Of a stretch of 64,000 nt of DNA, positions 1 to 12,870 are shown one piece after another. The notes beneath the pieces were generated by a model that worked only from the letters and a program-made list of their open reading frames with translations, did no database searches and was not told the origin of the DNA. Each line of letters opens with the position of its first letter. The first letter of the stretch is position 1. The DNA comes from Dermacentor variabilis (taxonomy: Eukaryota; Arthropoda; Arachnida; Ixodida; Ixodidae), in contig NC_134568.1 in assembly GCF_050947875.1 (NCBI RefSeq), positions 202,675,229-202,739,228 of the forward strand, read 5' to 3'. The translations under genes and the position numbers were made by a program.

Positions 1-1699
<1,699 letters not shown>

Positions 1700-2428
1700 T
1701 GCATGTGTCTAGCAGCCTTCCGGCACGGTCAATTTTCCTATTTCTATTGTTTTTGCTAAGCTGAATGGCAGAGTTCTACGGAGTTGTTAGTGAGCCAGCG
1801 CGCGCTGTAATAACAGTGGGAATCAAAAGTTTTCACCGTGGGATGTGTTTCTAATTCAGTACTCCGGCTTCAGCGCGTATGATTGCACCATTGCTCAGCA
1901 GTTAATTGTGAGTGCCGAAAGTTATCCGCTGAACGTTGTTTCCTGGTGGAAGTCTATTGTCGGCAAGCGCTCTTATTTAATGCCCCTGCGACTTCAGTAG
2001 AGCGACTTTTCAAGTGCGTGCTGAGCACCGTCCTCGCCAGCCAATTTACCATTAGGGTGAGGCTCCTTTCTTGGTATGGCCTTGGAGCTCGCGTTGAATA
2101 AGGCGCTATAGGAGAGCATCATGTAGGAATCAGGAAGAAAGGTAAAGGTTGCGTAAACCTGCAAGCTTTTATCGTCTATGGCCGAAGGTCCGAAAAAGTT
2201 GTTCAGGCTGATGCACCACAGTTTTCTGTCAGCATGAATGAATGGTATCCCATCTAACGTTAGCCAAGCTGTTGTGAGAAAAAAAGGAAGAAATTAACAC
2301 GGTACAAGATACGGGTGAAGAGTTACGGTGTTCGGTCATCTGAACAGTGAAGAACGAACATCGTACATATTATGATCGCGTCTTGTATCGTGTATTTTTC
2401 TTAATTTTTTTGGTATCACAACAGCTTT

Positions 2429-2445
2429 GGGGGGGGGGGGGGGGG
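2429..2445. repeat. Poly(G) run, about 17 bp
   Basis: Homopolymer G run. Length may be unreliable because such runs are prone to sequencing error. Confidence 0.9.
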
Positions 2446-2769
2446 CTAACGTTAGCTGGAACAACCGATATATCAAGATGTGGGTTAATAATAACACTAA
2501 CTAACCTACTAGAGAATACAGCACATTATTGGTGGCAATTAATTGCGGTCCTCACGTGCCCCTCCCTCACTCTGCCCCACTACACGGGCGCACTTTTTTT
2601 CCTGCAGATGTGGTTAGTGGTAAAGGGAACAGGTATGCATCTTGACGCAAATTTCGAGGCGTATTTCTCGATAATGGCGCTAGGCAAATAACTTCTAGCA
2701 AATGGGTAAGCTCGATTGTGGTCTAGCTGCTTACTCTCCCTCTTTTCCTCTTTATATTCAGCCGTTCCT

Positions 2770-2855
2770 TTACCGGCAACCGTTCCCTCACAGCAAACCG
2801 GACGCTCGTCTGGTTAACGTCCCTGCACTTCGTATTCTTACTTTCTCTCTCGATC
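2770..2855 (+). mobile_element. I-type LINE 3' end fragment
   Basis: The phrase GCAAACCGGACG followed by CTGGTTAACGTCCCTGC and a CT-rich end matches the 3' UTR of the family 1 LINE at 39065-39135. Only the 3' end is present, as expected for a 5'-truncated LINE insertion. Confidence 0.6.
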
Positions 2856-4162
2856 TCTTCTGCTTATATTAAAAAGAAAAGAAAGAAATACGTTAGATTG
2901 CTAGGACCATTCTTAAACACAAATTATCAGCCGTAGCATTGCATTTTCAAATTCCTTGAAGAAAAATAATGAAAGAGAGTTCGCATATAGAAGGAACATT
3001 TATTTACACATAGCGTTAATCACAGGAATAAAGGAACAAAAGCTTTCGGGGGATTGTCAATAAAAGTTTCGTCGTACCAAGAGATGTTATGCGCAGTTAA
3101 TATTTAGGAACGAATACACATCGCCATAATAAAATGGCCGAGACTGGCACCATTAAAGAAAACGAGACGTTGAAAGTAAGCATCAATGCAAGCAGCAACA
3201 AGACTAGAGACAACACGGGGACGAAGAAGAGCCTCAGCAGCGATCAGCAACGGGAGTCACGGAAGATGACGTACAATCACGATGCACAGCAGGTACGGAG
3301 AGAAGTCAGCTTGAAAGAGCAGACTCGGCAGAACTCTGCATCAGTAGAAAAAAGCAGAGGAAATAAAGGGCGGCTCCGTTAGAACTGGATCATGAAACAT
3401 CGTGCTGTCTTACCCACGCTTCAAAGAAGCAAAATGCTCTATTAATTGTTCGTTGTAATTTTATTTCACTCAGCTGGAAAAAAATTCTTTACTTTGCGTC
3501 ACGTCTAGCATACTAGAAAATACACTTTCAGCGTGTCTATATATGTAGACCACCGACAGCCAAGAGCGTTCGCCGAAATGTTTCTTGCTTTTAGCAAGGG
3601 TCTAAGTCAGAGGCAATAAATGTGCTTTTATACCTCTTGTGATTTGCTCATCCAACTCGAGCCTGTCAGTTGTAGTAGAACGTCCTAAAATAGAAGAAGA
3701 AAAAGACTGCGTGCCAGACGGCACAGTTTGATTACTGGTCAAGGAATGAGCTTTCTGGATGGCACAAACTATTTGGCATGCCTTATCGCTGCAGTGAGCT
3801 TCCCATCCCACAAAATGTTCATGCACACACGCCACCTATAAGTTATTTCTTTACCGTGTGCTGGTATGCCACGAGAAGTGCATAATTTGTGTTCCCTCGA
3901 GATTATCCGAGCAAGACACGTTAGAGCAGCGATTTATAAAAGCCTCCCAGAACAACCTTCCAGCACCCCCCGCCCCCAACCCCCAACGTTACCCTAAAAG
4001 GAAACCTACCGTACCGCTACAATAACGTTCATTGGCGTAGTGTCTTTTGTTAGTTTTCTTAACTTTCAGCGCCACACGCGTGCTGTACATTTCAGTTACG
4101 TACATGGATACGCACTAGCGCAAGCGTAGATGAAATGTGTGTAGACGATTCAGGCAAGCGAC
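2856..4162. other. Region downstream of cuticle gene 1
   Basis: Expected to contain the 3' UTR of cuticle gene 1. A purine-rich open frame of 82 codons sits at 3134-3382 on the plus strand with AAAATGG at its start. It is very polar, has no domain I recognise, and is more likely chance than a gene. An AATAAA on the minus strand lies at 3465-3460. Confidence 0.3.
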
Positions 4163-4501
4163 TCAGCCGTAGAAGCCGCCATAGCCTCCGTAGCCTCCGT
4201 AGCCACCAGCAAACGGGAAGTATCCTCCTCCGAATCCAGCCGAAGGCACTACGGGTCCCTTGGCGGACACGTAGGGCGCGGCGGCGGGCAGGCTTGTCTT
4301 GGTGCCGGGCTCATTGGTGCGCACCACGGCGCGGAAGCCGAGTTTGTCGGCCACGTAATCGACGCGACGGGCGCGGCCATCGATGTCGGCGAGGCTGTAG
4401 CTGCCCACTACGGGTCCATATGCCGCGCCGGTCTCGTAGCGGCTATTCCTGGCGCCCAGGCCGTTCACCACGTTGTAGCCGAAGCTGTAGCGCCCGAAGT
4501 C
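4163..4501 (-). CDS. Cuticle gene 1, exon 3 (chitin-binding domain and tail)
   Basis: The exon opens with GAC TTC GGG CGC TAC directly after an AG acceptor and runs to a TGA stop. It encodes 112 residues holding the whole chitin-binding domain and the Gly/Tyr-rich C-terminus. The paralogous exon opens with GAC TAC GGG CAC TAC at the same phase. The GC-rich third positions leave long open frames on the other strand, which are shadows. Confidence 0.92.
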   Translation of the reverse strand, partial: DFGRYSFGYNVVNGLGARNSRYETGAAYGPVVGSYSLADIDGRARRVDYVADKLGFRAVVRTNEPGTKTSLPAAAPYVSAKGPVVPSAGFGGGYFPFAGGYGGYGGYGGFYG

Positions 4502-7500
4502 CTGCGATCACATGCGCGTGGTCACACGTTAGCCTCTCTGCAGTAGTAGTCGCTCGCGTCCTCGCCACGCTAACAATGCTTTGCATAACCTTCAGAGCGG
4601 ATCATGCGGCGTCATGCAGTTTGCGAAGGTGTGGGCCGATTTATTACCATTATTATTTATTGCGATGAAGGCTTGCCTTAAAGCATAACGTTTGGTGTGT
4701 ATTATATGTGTGCTGCAAGGACATTTTCACTCGTTTTAGACGGTGTGTTTACAATTATTCTCGTAATAAGTTCTCCCCACGCAAACTGGCCGTAAACGTC
4801 ATTCGGCTGTATAAAATACCCCATTAGCTCTAAGCTCTATGACAGGATTACTTTCCTTTAATAAAACAATTGAGCAATATATGAGTGAAATTAGAAGAAA
4901 TCAAAACGGTAATTATCCAACTTAACCCACTCTTATATTCCTGTAGTATTCAAAACGAAGCACAAAAGTTGGAATCGTGGGAACTTCAACCTACAGATTT
5001 ATGACTTTAGTGATAAGCATTCATGCGCTCACCTAGAATCGCAGTATTGCCACTAAAGAAGCAATGCGTGCACAGGAGTACCTGGGATTGCTGTGAATTT
5101 TGTATGCAACTCTAGTTTTCAAAATCTATGCACGTACGGCACTCAGGACAGCCAAGATACTTCTCATATTAAGAGGCCTACTGACACAGCTACACCTTGA
5201 GTTTGACGTCGCAGATGTCGATCTGTGAACGAACCTAGCGAAGAAGAGGCGAAAAAGAAAAAAGCTTACGGTAAACCACAATACTAGCATATTAATTGCT
5301 ATTGTTACTCTAATAGCGTGTTACTTGCGGAAGAGAATCTTTGCGGGCCACTAAAGTGAAAGGATGAATTCTTAGAATAAAGCATAGATATATCTTTTTA
5401 GAATAAGAAGTTTGGTGCACTGAGAGAGGTCGGCAGTATAAAACAGGTATCACCAAGCTTTCGAGAAAGCTCATGCCATTATATTTCAGTGACTACCGGG
5501 CCACTGAGGAATTACCGGCAACGACAGGTCAGGTGAAGCTCGCTTGGATCACCAGCGATATTAGTGCGTACAAATGCTGTCGTCGAGAACCGATGCAGCG
5601 CTGAAGCTTTATTCACTTGCTCATATAACGTTACACTTCTGGACTGGAATTCGCAAGATTTTGTTGACTCGCGATTGTATTTACTCGACCCTGATTCGAC
5701 TTGGCCTGGCATATGAAATGGCTCTAAAGTTGTGAAACAACTTTAGAGTCTAGTTGTGGTTGGGCGTCGCATTCCCGAACAATTACTCATTCCTAATCGA
5801 AATAGCCAACAGCGCCGCATGCCACTCTTGGGGACGGCATGAGACCCCGCAGCGCATTCTGTGCCACTGACAAACTTACGACTTCGAACGACATGTTCTG
5901 CGCATGAGCCTTAGCCGCTTAGACGACAGACCGTCCTCGGGAACTAAGATATTGGGACCTTGGCTGCAGACCCTCTAGTATGCACAAGGCCACCAATGCG
6001 CTAAGGCGCTTCTTGGGGCAACAAGACCAGACGAGCCCTTGTAACTGTATACGTAAGTGAACACTCATCTGTAGGTGTGCGCAAAGTCACTCTCCTTCTC
6101 CTTTCTTATCTTTTGTTTGCCCTTTCCCCACGTGTAGAACAGACAACCGGCAGTGACCTTGGCTAACCTCCTTGCCTTTCGTTCTTATGTGGATATATAC
6201 CTCTTTTTACACCATGTCCCATTTCGCATTAGGGAACGTTGACTATAGCAGTGAAGGTAAGAGCAGGCACAATAGTTCTGTGGGTATTGCACAGTTGCGA
6301 GCTGCCGCTCTACATAGGCTATGAGCACTACTTTTTTTCTCAAGTAACCTCTTTAAATTGTAGAGAAAATGCGAGAGAACATAGGAAATGCGGTATACAA
6401 ACCCGGCCTGAAGCTTTCCCGCCTTAGTCCCCAGATATTTCATGCACAAGTCCTACCTTCCATATACCACTACATGTACCTCGGGTTGCGTTCATGATAC
6501 TTATTTAACCATTAGGTATTGTCGCGAGAGATTGTTTATAAAGACGCCGTGGACGTGAGCTTACATCTTGCTTCCGATGTGTTGTACTAAAACCTCCGTG
6601 TGGGGCTATGGCTCCGGCTGCAGCCATTGCTGCTAGGCTCAGGATGGTTGCCACCTGCAGGAAGTATTGGTGCAAAATATCAACCCATTTAGCCAGTCCT
6701 CACATTACGCGCTTTATGACGATGATAGCTCAGCCAACAGTAATGGGTCAGACAGTAAATAACCTTGGGATGTGGCTATGTAACTGTTTGTCGGCTAACA
6801 AAAGAACCTAAATTTGTTAAACCATCAACGTCTCTAATTATCAGTGGTCCATCTGTAAACGACGTAGCACTTCAGAGAGGACAAAATGCCAATAATACGT
6901 CTCTATGCGCGGTTCGTTCTTCGGAAATTATGTTTGTTTCTTAAGTCAACTAGCGCGGACTGATGGATAGCGATTTCGGCATTGCCAGGTCTCGGCACAT
7001 TGCTCATCCATTGAAGGTGCAAGCATCACTGAGAGGCCATCAACGCGCCATCGCGAATACGGGAGATAAATATTGTTTGCACATCTGTCACACATGACTG
7101 ACTGGCTTTGCTTGTGCGCAGTACGCGCCGCTGTGACACAGCAGCGAGTACTCTCCTTTGAGACAGGATATGAGCGACAAAAAGATGCAAGTCTGACGTT
7201 ATGCGTTTCAGGGCCCTCGTTTCGGCTCGCACGTACACACACAAGCAGGCAACACTCGTTCTATTCTTTGCAATGCAGTCCTGGCATGGAGCGATTTTAT
7301 TAATTAAAGTAGGTTCTGCGGTTTTACATACCAAATCCATGATATGATTCTGAGGCACACCGTAGTGGGGGACTCAAATAATTTTGTCTAACTGGGGTTC
7401 TTTAACGTATAACCCAATGCATAGTACACAGGCGCGTTTCCATTTCGCCCCCACCGAAATGTGGCCGCGGCGGCCAGGATTTGATTCCACGCCCTCGGGC

Positions 7501-9802
7501 TTGGCAACGCAACACCAAAGCCACTACGCCACCGTTCTGGATTTCATTCATATTCCATTACAAATCGATTATTTCTGCCCTATTAGCGCTTAGCTTGAAC
7601 GAAGCCTCGCTTTCGTACTACAATGAAATGTAACTAATATTCATTCTGGGAAATAGCCGTGGCCGCGTTGCTTGCACGTTAACCGCGCGCGCTAATATTT
7701 AACATTTCTGGCCAGTATATTCACTGTTTAGACTGCTGTTTTTGGACAACCCAAATTATTTAATACTAGAACACTGAACTCGGGAAAACGTTTGATGATA
7801 CAGAGCGGAAAACGAACGCTATCGTCGTCTCTGTGGTTCAGTGGCTGTGGAGGGCCACTGCTGAGCGCCACGCCGCGGCTTCCTCGCCGCATTCCGATAG
7901 GGCTGGTATGAAGCTTTCGACGCACATTAAAGAAAAAAAAACCTTCGTGGTCGTAATTAGGCCGGAACCCTGGATAACCATTGTGTTTCTTTGGGAAGTT
8001 TTAAATCAATCAAGGAATGAACGAATGAATGAATTACAACAGGCACTGAAGTGTTTCTGACCGCACAGTCTATATTTCGTTCTTAACAACGCCATGTTCG
8101 TTAAATGTATGCCAACAAAACAGGGGCTACATAAGCTGGCTTTATGATATCTGATATTGCGAAAGCATGTGATGACAGCATGTCTAGTCATTGTTCTTCG
8201 AGCTGACCAGCCGTCGCGGTAATAAATTTTCCCTACAGCATGTCTTACCGATGCTTTTGCATCCATAGGTCTGAGACTGACGGCCCCGTCTCTGAAAGCG
8301 TCGCACTGAGAACAGGCATGCAGATTATTCTTACGCGGTTGAAAATAGTTGGCATTGTCGACTACGAAAAAAAAAATCGTAGATGCGGAAAGTTTAGCTA
8401 CATAACTGGACGGTCGTTTAAAATAGATCTATTTTTCAAGAACCACCAGATTCTATATCTTTGGTCCATAGTTTAATTCAGTAGGGCAAGTACAGCAGCG
8501 CTCGTAGGATTTGCTGGTATGCCTTACGTTCTGAACGAATGAGGGAAACCGAGAGGCCCGATGAAATATATTTTTGAAGCGACGATCGCATGAAGCCAAC
8601 AGACTTTCTTTAGTTCATTGTCTGTTGGCTTCATGTGGTTATTTGTTGAATGTACTTCCCAAAGAAGTTCGCAAACCTTCTTTCCGTTTTACTCGCGCAG
8701 ACACGTAACCAGGACACTATGACGGCTAAATTCCACCAATTTTGTTCTTTAATTTTCTGTCTTAGCCAGCATGTTGTTTGCGATTGTATCGCTACTTTCT
8801 GATATCTTCGCTCAACTGCTTCCGAGATTATGCACGGCACACCACTGCTTGAAGATACACCACAGCTTGAGTATTTCGTCAGTCTAGTGCCTGGATATCA
8901 TATATTAGCCTCAGTATGACCGAGGTACAAGAGTCAGGGCACTGGAATTAACTCACGATTTCTCTTATGCGTTTGTGAGTACTAACACGATCGTGATTTG
9001 TGCGCATATCTTGCAGAATATGCGCACACTTTTGCGTTTCATTTCCCATTAAATTGGTAAAGAAAAAAAACCCCCTCAAATTATGTTTCAGATTTTTACC
9101 TTCTGTTCGTGGTCAACAAACATTAGTGCTCGTCACGGATGGTTGAAAAAACGTTTTAAACGCTCAACAACTTCATTCTTCATACTGAGCACGACGCATG
9201 TGAAATAAACCACAAAGCACTGTGTGATACCATAATAATCAGATTCACTTATCACTCTAAGAAAGCGAGCTTCACCCGCTTAGGCTTCGCTTCAGTTCCA
9301 TTGAGTCGTTGAGGTCATAGAGGGGAACAACAGCAGAGCCTTCAGCAAAGGTGTTGCATTTTTTTTTGAAAACTTGAAAAATTACCAAGATGCTACTATG
9401 GAGAAGAACCGATATGATGTCGCTCGATTCAATTTTGAAGTAGCGCCAGAATTTAGTTCTATCTGTCAGTGCCATTACAGTGCTTCAAGCTTTTTGAATG
9501 CTTCAACACACGGGCTAGAAGTAAGCACTGTGATGGTGCTATCCTCGGATCTTCGGCTCTATATTGGCACCAACAGCCAAGCTATCTACACTGTCTTTAC
9601 TCCGCGCATGCGTTTCGTGTTTGGATACAGTGGCTAAAGGCTTCCATCGTGATAACGAGCAAATGAAATCCCTTAATCCTGTAAACGTTCAAAGCACCAT
9701 AAACAGGAATCTAGACTACGCGATTGTCTCTCCTTCACAAAGCGCAACAGCGCATTGTCTCTGCAAATCACAGAAGGACAACGGGCTTACCTTTGCGATC
9801 AT
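4163..9802 (-). CDS. Cuticle protein gene 1 (chitin-binding RR-type), 3 exons
   Basis: Predicted secreted structural protein of the cuticle, 146 residues, joined from exons 9802-9791, 6654-6565 and 4501-4163 (stop TGA). Residues 1-21 form a hydrophobic signal peptide rich in Ala. Residues about 36-101 fit the arthropod Rebers-Riddiford chitin-binding domain (chitin_bind_4): aromatic YSFGYNV near the start, then GSYSLADIDGRARRVDYVAD, GF and TNEPGT. The TNEPGT ending is typical of chelicerate cuticle proteins of the 10.9/16.8 type. The tail (about 125-146) is Gly/Tyr/Phe-rich, as in cuticle proteins that crosslink. All three exons meet in phase 0 with GT/AG boundaries, and the reading frame runs through all of them. 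Introns are 3136 and 2063 bp and hold SINE and LINE fragments. A paralogue with the same structure lies at 31076-26976 on the same strand. No AATAAA is seen close downstream; the first on this strand is near 3465-3460, so the 3' end is unsure. Family assignment is firm; exon joining is inferred from splice signals and the paralogue. Confidence 0.88.
5765..6190 (+). mobile_element. I-type LINE 3' fragment in intron 2 of cuticle gene 1
   Basis: Broken frames read FLIEIANSA, LSRLDDRPSS and ILGPWLQ, matching the C-terminal end of the LINE copy at 15430-16385 (FLIGMADSP, LGHLDDRPFT, VLGPWLR). It is followed by the shared 3' UTR phrase GGCTAACCTCCTTGCCTTTC. It is a 5'-truncated, decayed copy. Confidence 0.7.
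6565..6654 (-). CDS. Cuticle gene 1, exon 2 (signal peptide core)
   Basis: Thirty codons between acceptor CTGCAG and donor GTAAGC. They encode the hydrophobic core VATILSLAAMAAAGAIA and end in HRKQD. The paralogue's exon 2 ends in YRKQD, also just before a GTAAG donor, which supports both models. Confidence 0.85.
7305..7536 (-). mobile_element. tRNA-derived SINE (Ruka-like), intron 1 of cuticle gene 1
   Basis: On the minus strand a tRNA-like head (GTAGTGGCTTTGGTGTTG, then B-box-like GGAATCAAATCC) leads into the body phrases CGTTAAAGAACCCCAG, CCCCCACTACGGTGTGCC and TGTAAAACCGC. The same order occurs at 33272-33499. It resembles the tick SINE Ruka as I remember it. The copy is moderately diverged. 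Confidence 0.75.
7830..7980 (+). mobile_element. Diverged SINE copy, intron 1 of cuticle gene 1
   Basis: A head-like stretch (GTGGTTCAGTGGCTGTGG) is followed by CGCACATTAAAGAA and GTGGTCGTAATTAGGCCGGA, which parallel the body of the Ruka-like SINE. It is old and incomplete at the 3' end. Confidence 0.5.
8589..8635. repeat. Perfect 16-bp inverted repeat with 15-nt loop
   Basis: CATGAAGCCAACAGAC and its exact reverse complement are separated by 15 nt. It would form a strong hairpin in DNA or RNA. It lies in intron 1 of cuticle gene 1; function unknown. Confidence 0.9.
9791..9802 (-). CDS. Cuticle gene 1, exon 1 (four codons, MIAK)
   Basis: The coding part is ATG ATC GCA AAG followed directly by the donor GTAAGC. 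It was chosen because it lies about 30 nt downstream of a TATA/initiator pair, ends in phase 0, and joins exon 2 to give a continuous signal peptide. A start exon of this size is common in arthropod cuticle genes. Confidence 0.8.
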
Positions 9803-9865
9803 GTCTCTTCGTAGGTGCTGTTATTCCCAAGTGACACGCTGTTTGCTCGCGCTGGCCTTATATAC
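9803..9865 (-). promoter_or_regulatory. Core promoter of cuticle gene 1 (TATA and initiator)
   Basis: TATATAAG (9864-9857) is followed 30-32 nt downstream by TCACTT (9834-9829), a match to the arthropod initiator TCAKTY. This gives a predicted start near 9832 and a 5' UTR of about 30 nt before the ATG at 9802. The spacing is that of a canonical TATA-dependent RNA polymerase II promoter. Confidence 0.75.
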
Positions 9866-9934
9866 TTGGGCAACACGGCCGGTAACTCTGCGGACATCCT
9901 TTTTTCTTTGTTTCCAATGACCTTAGACATAAGC

Positions 9935-9953
9935 AGGGGCGGGGGCGGGCGCT
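9935..9953. promoter_or_regulatory. GC-box-like run upstream of cuticle gene 1
   Basis: A run of GGGGCGG-type motifs about 105-120 bp upstream of the predicted start site of cuticle gene 1. It resembles Sp1/KLF binding sites. The role is inferred from position alone. Confidence 0.35.
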
Positions 9954-10925
9954 AGCTTTTTCGCCCCAGAATCGCCAGCTCCGCGCCACCTTTGCATGAC
10001 GCGCGGCATCGTTGAGTCAAATTTGAGCGACCATAACCGGGAGACAGGTTATGTCGCTGAACAACGAAGTATGGAGTGGAATAGGTTCGCTTCGCCTTTC
10101 CAGCGTGTTTTGCGGGCAATTTGCGACCGGGGTGCGGCCTTATTACCCACCAGAGTTTCGTTCGCGCTTTGGTGGACTTTGTGCCACGTGCTCACTGCGC
10201 GCCTCGGTCACATGCTGCCTTCGTGCCGTCTTTTTGCCCTCTTTTTTTTTCAGCATTCTTTCTCCGAAAATATTTAACGCAAAAGAAACACGCGAGCAAA
10301 ATCGTTACAAAGCACCACTCCATTTGCGCAACCGTGAGCAGTAAATTCGACCTTCGTTCCACCTTTTACTTGCAAGGTTGAGGGCCAGCTTTAGCCCGGC
10401 CTTCCCTGAGGGTGCCAGTGAACCTTGCGATCACTCTTATCGCACGGGGCTAATGTATGTTCTACATAGACCGGACAGAAACCTCCAGGTAAAAGACTCA
10501 GCGGATTTTCTTCGGTATATAGATCCATGCGCATTCTTTTCCTGTAAATACTTACAAGAAAACTGAGAGATGATGTCGGAAAGCGAGGACGAATTTTATT
10601 GTGCTTTTCTATGAAACCTTGACTCTACAGCGTCTCCTCATGCCTGCGTGGCTGGAGGAAATTTATTTGCAGTAGTATGAATTCTGGAATTAATTATATA
10701 GGTCAGTACTAGAGTGTTCGTCGTACCACTGCTGTTTCATAATCCTAAGGAAACGGGAACGAACAAAATAATGGGAGATTTCAGAAGGAGCAAGATACCA
10801 TGGACGACAAGATCAGCCTCAGCAGAGTCGGTAAGCTCATTCTACGAAACCCAAGCTAAACGATGGACAATGTTTAGTGTTCATCCCACTCCTGCGATAG
10901 CCACATTGACGCTGCAGTATAAATG
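9954..10925. other. Upstream flank of cuticle gene 1, no gene recognised
   Basis: Several overlapping plus-strand open frames of up to 97 codons occur at about 9996-10381. None shows a domain, and they overlap in different frames. The stretch probably holds distal regulatory sequence of cuticle gene 1. Confidence 0.3.
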
Positions 10926-10927
10926 AA

Positions 10928-10994
<67 letters not shown>

Positions 10995-10996
10995 AT
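10926..10996. repeat. (AAAT)n microsatellite
   Basis: About 17 tandem copies of AATA. Confidence 0.97.
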
Positions 10997-12754
10997 CTTG
11001 TGCGAATTCTCCTCAGTACAGGAGGATGTAGACAGCTGTGTAACCTACACTACTTCGTCAACGCGGTGAGTAAATGCACTCTGCGTAGACATGAATGGCC
11101 CTATGGCCATCATGATCTAGATTCAGGGCTCCTGTAAATTCCGTCGTTTCGGCGCAGTAGGCGATGTTTGGTTCCCGACTGACTAGAGCAGTGTGGCCAG
11201 TCGGTCCAAGCACCGCGTAAGTGGTCTCTGCTGATCGCGATGTTTACGCGGCACATCTGTGAATATGTGAAAAGCGTGGTTCGACGTTGTACGACAGGCT
11301 TTGGCGGTATCAATATTCATCAGCGAGCATCCCAGCATTGTCGAAGGGTAATCCTTCAAGGCTCACGCGGGTACTCTTTACGGGCAAGTCGAAATAGTCA
11401 GTCCCGTAAAGTGCGAGTTACGTCGAAGTAAAAACGTAACTTTATTATGCAAACAGACTCCAATGACATTTAAATACCAATTAAGCGGATAATTTTGTTT
11501 TTTTATTATACAGAAAACAAAACAATGCGGTGACGCTTGCTGCCATAACAGAGGTCAAGTACTTCAAGTGAACGAGAAATAATTCGGCGTGGCATGCAAA
11601 AAATATCCTGTGGTACTGGTATCGATATAGTTTTACAGTGAAGCTGTTGGCCTCTCGGTGGTCGGCATTTTTCGTGTCCGTCTGTGTACAAAAATTATCA
11701 TTGTCAGCGATGGCTTCTATCCCCCTAAGCAAGCAATAATGCAATGGCTCATTCCCTTCGTAAAGCACAGGCCATGAGCACACAGCAAAGTGAAAAGAAC
11801 AGTGCATGCATTTATTGGAGTCACGCATACAACGTACAGAAGTGTACGTTTCAATAAAAAACAAGCTCGAAACAAGTATCCGAACCATCATTAATGCATA
11901 GCATAGCTTCCCCAACAGTTGTAGTGTTGGTTTGTCAGCAGCTTCGCTGGATATCCACTTTTGCAGGGGCGGGATGGCGAGTCAGTTTTTCTTAATGAGG
12001 GTTCCGCATTGGGTTCTGAACAGCGGGAGACAGTAGTTCCTCTGTTTACATTGGAATCGAGATTAACCGAGATTTCGGTCAAGTAAAACAGTGCCTAGTA
12101 TGTCAGTTGGTCATATGATTCCTATATGAGTACATACTCAGGATAATGGCTTTTTTTTTTTACTTTTTAGCTTTGGTTAAACGAAACTACCGGAAACTCT
12201 TGTGCGCTCGCTACGAGATCCAAATTTACCTTATCGCATGGAAATCCCAAACCAACGAAGCGCTAGTTTTCATGCCGTACACCATGTTAAAAGAATAGGA
12301 AAAAACACCCATGTATAATAAAAATTGGACAACGCCGCATTGAAGACGCTATAGCATAACCTCAAAAATATTTTGATATGAACTAATGTGCGCGTACATT
12401 CTTTTATGCAGAATCAACTTAAATATGCGACAGAGAGCTCCTCATATTGTTAACTCGTGTCAAGTTAACAGAGCTTCCTACAATTACAACAGTCAATATA
12501 TCCATAATGCTAGTCGTCCCACATAAACAAAAATTTTTTTGAAAAAAAAGAAGCTTCTGTATTTACATTTAGAACGCTGCTCAAGCAAAAAAAATAATTT
12601 GTAGTTTCTGTAATTCAGCAATTATGGTTTTATTGTGGGCGTTCGCACAAGTTCATAGGCGTGCAGTGAGCGACGCTTGCAGTGACGAAAATCAATTTTA
12701 TCTCGTTAGGTTCAGCCTCTCAAACTGCGCAGCTGATTTTATTATGACACCGTC
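10997..12754. other. Intergenic stretch, no gene recognised
   Basis: AT-rich sequence with scattered short frames. The 144-codon minus frame at 11915-11481 has no motif that I recognise. Confidence 0.3.
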
Positions 12755-12870
12755 GTATTGGAGTGTTCCGGATTAATTTTTACTACCCGAGGTTCTTTAC
12801 CGTGAACCTAAAGTACAGTACACGAGCAGCTTTGCATTCTATCCTCGTCTAAATGGGGACACTGCGGCCG
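12755..12870 (-). mobile_element. Partial Ruka-like SINE
   Basis: GGAGTGTTCCGGATTAAT, CGAGGTTCTTTACCGTG, TACACGAGCAGCTTTGCATT and TGCGGCCGCGG follow the order of the Ruka-like body read in reverse. Both ends are eroded. Confidence 0.5.

Noticed and set aside
2429..2445. G-quadruplex or functional G run
   Set aside because: Simple homopolymer; similar G or C runs recur at 21961, 24889 and 27819 and may partly be sequencing artefacts.
3134..3382. 82-codon plus-strand frame with a good start context
   Set aside because: Extremely polar, no domain, no splice or promoter support; probably chance in purine-rich DNA.
4135..4668. Plus-strand 177-codon frame rich in Arg
   Set aside because: It is the antisense shadow of the GC-rich cuticle gene 1 exon 3; it has no domain and crosses the intron boundary.
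9996..10381. Possible divergent gene upstream of cuticle gene 1
   Set aside because: Several overlapping frames in different registers, no conserved motif and no clear promoter on the plus strand.
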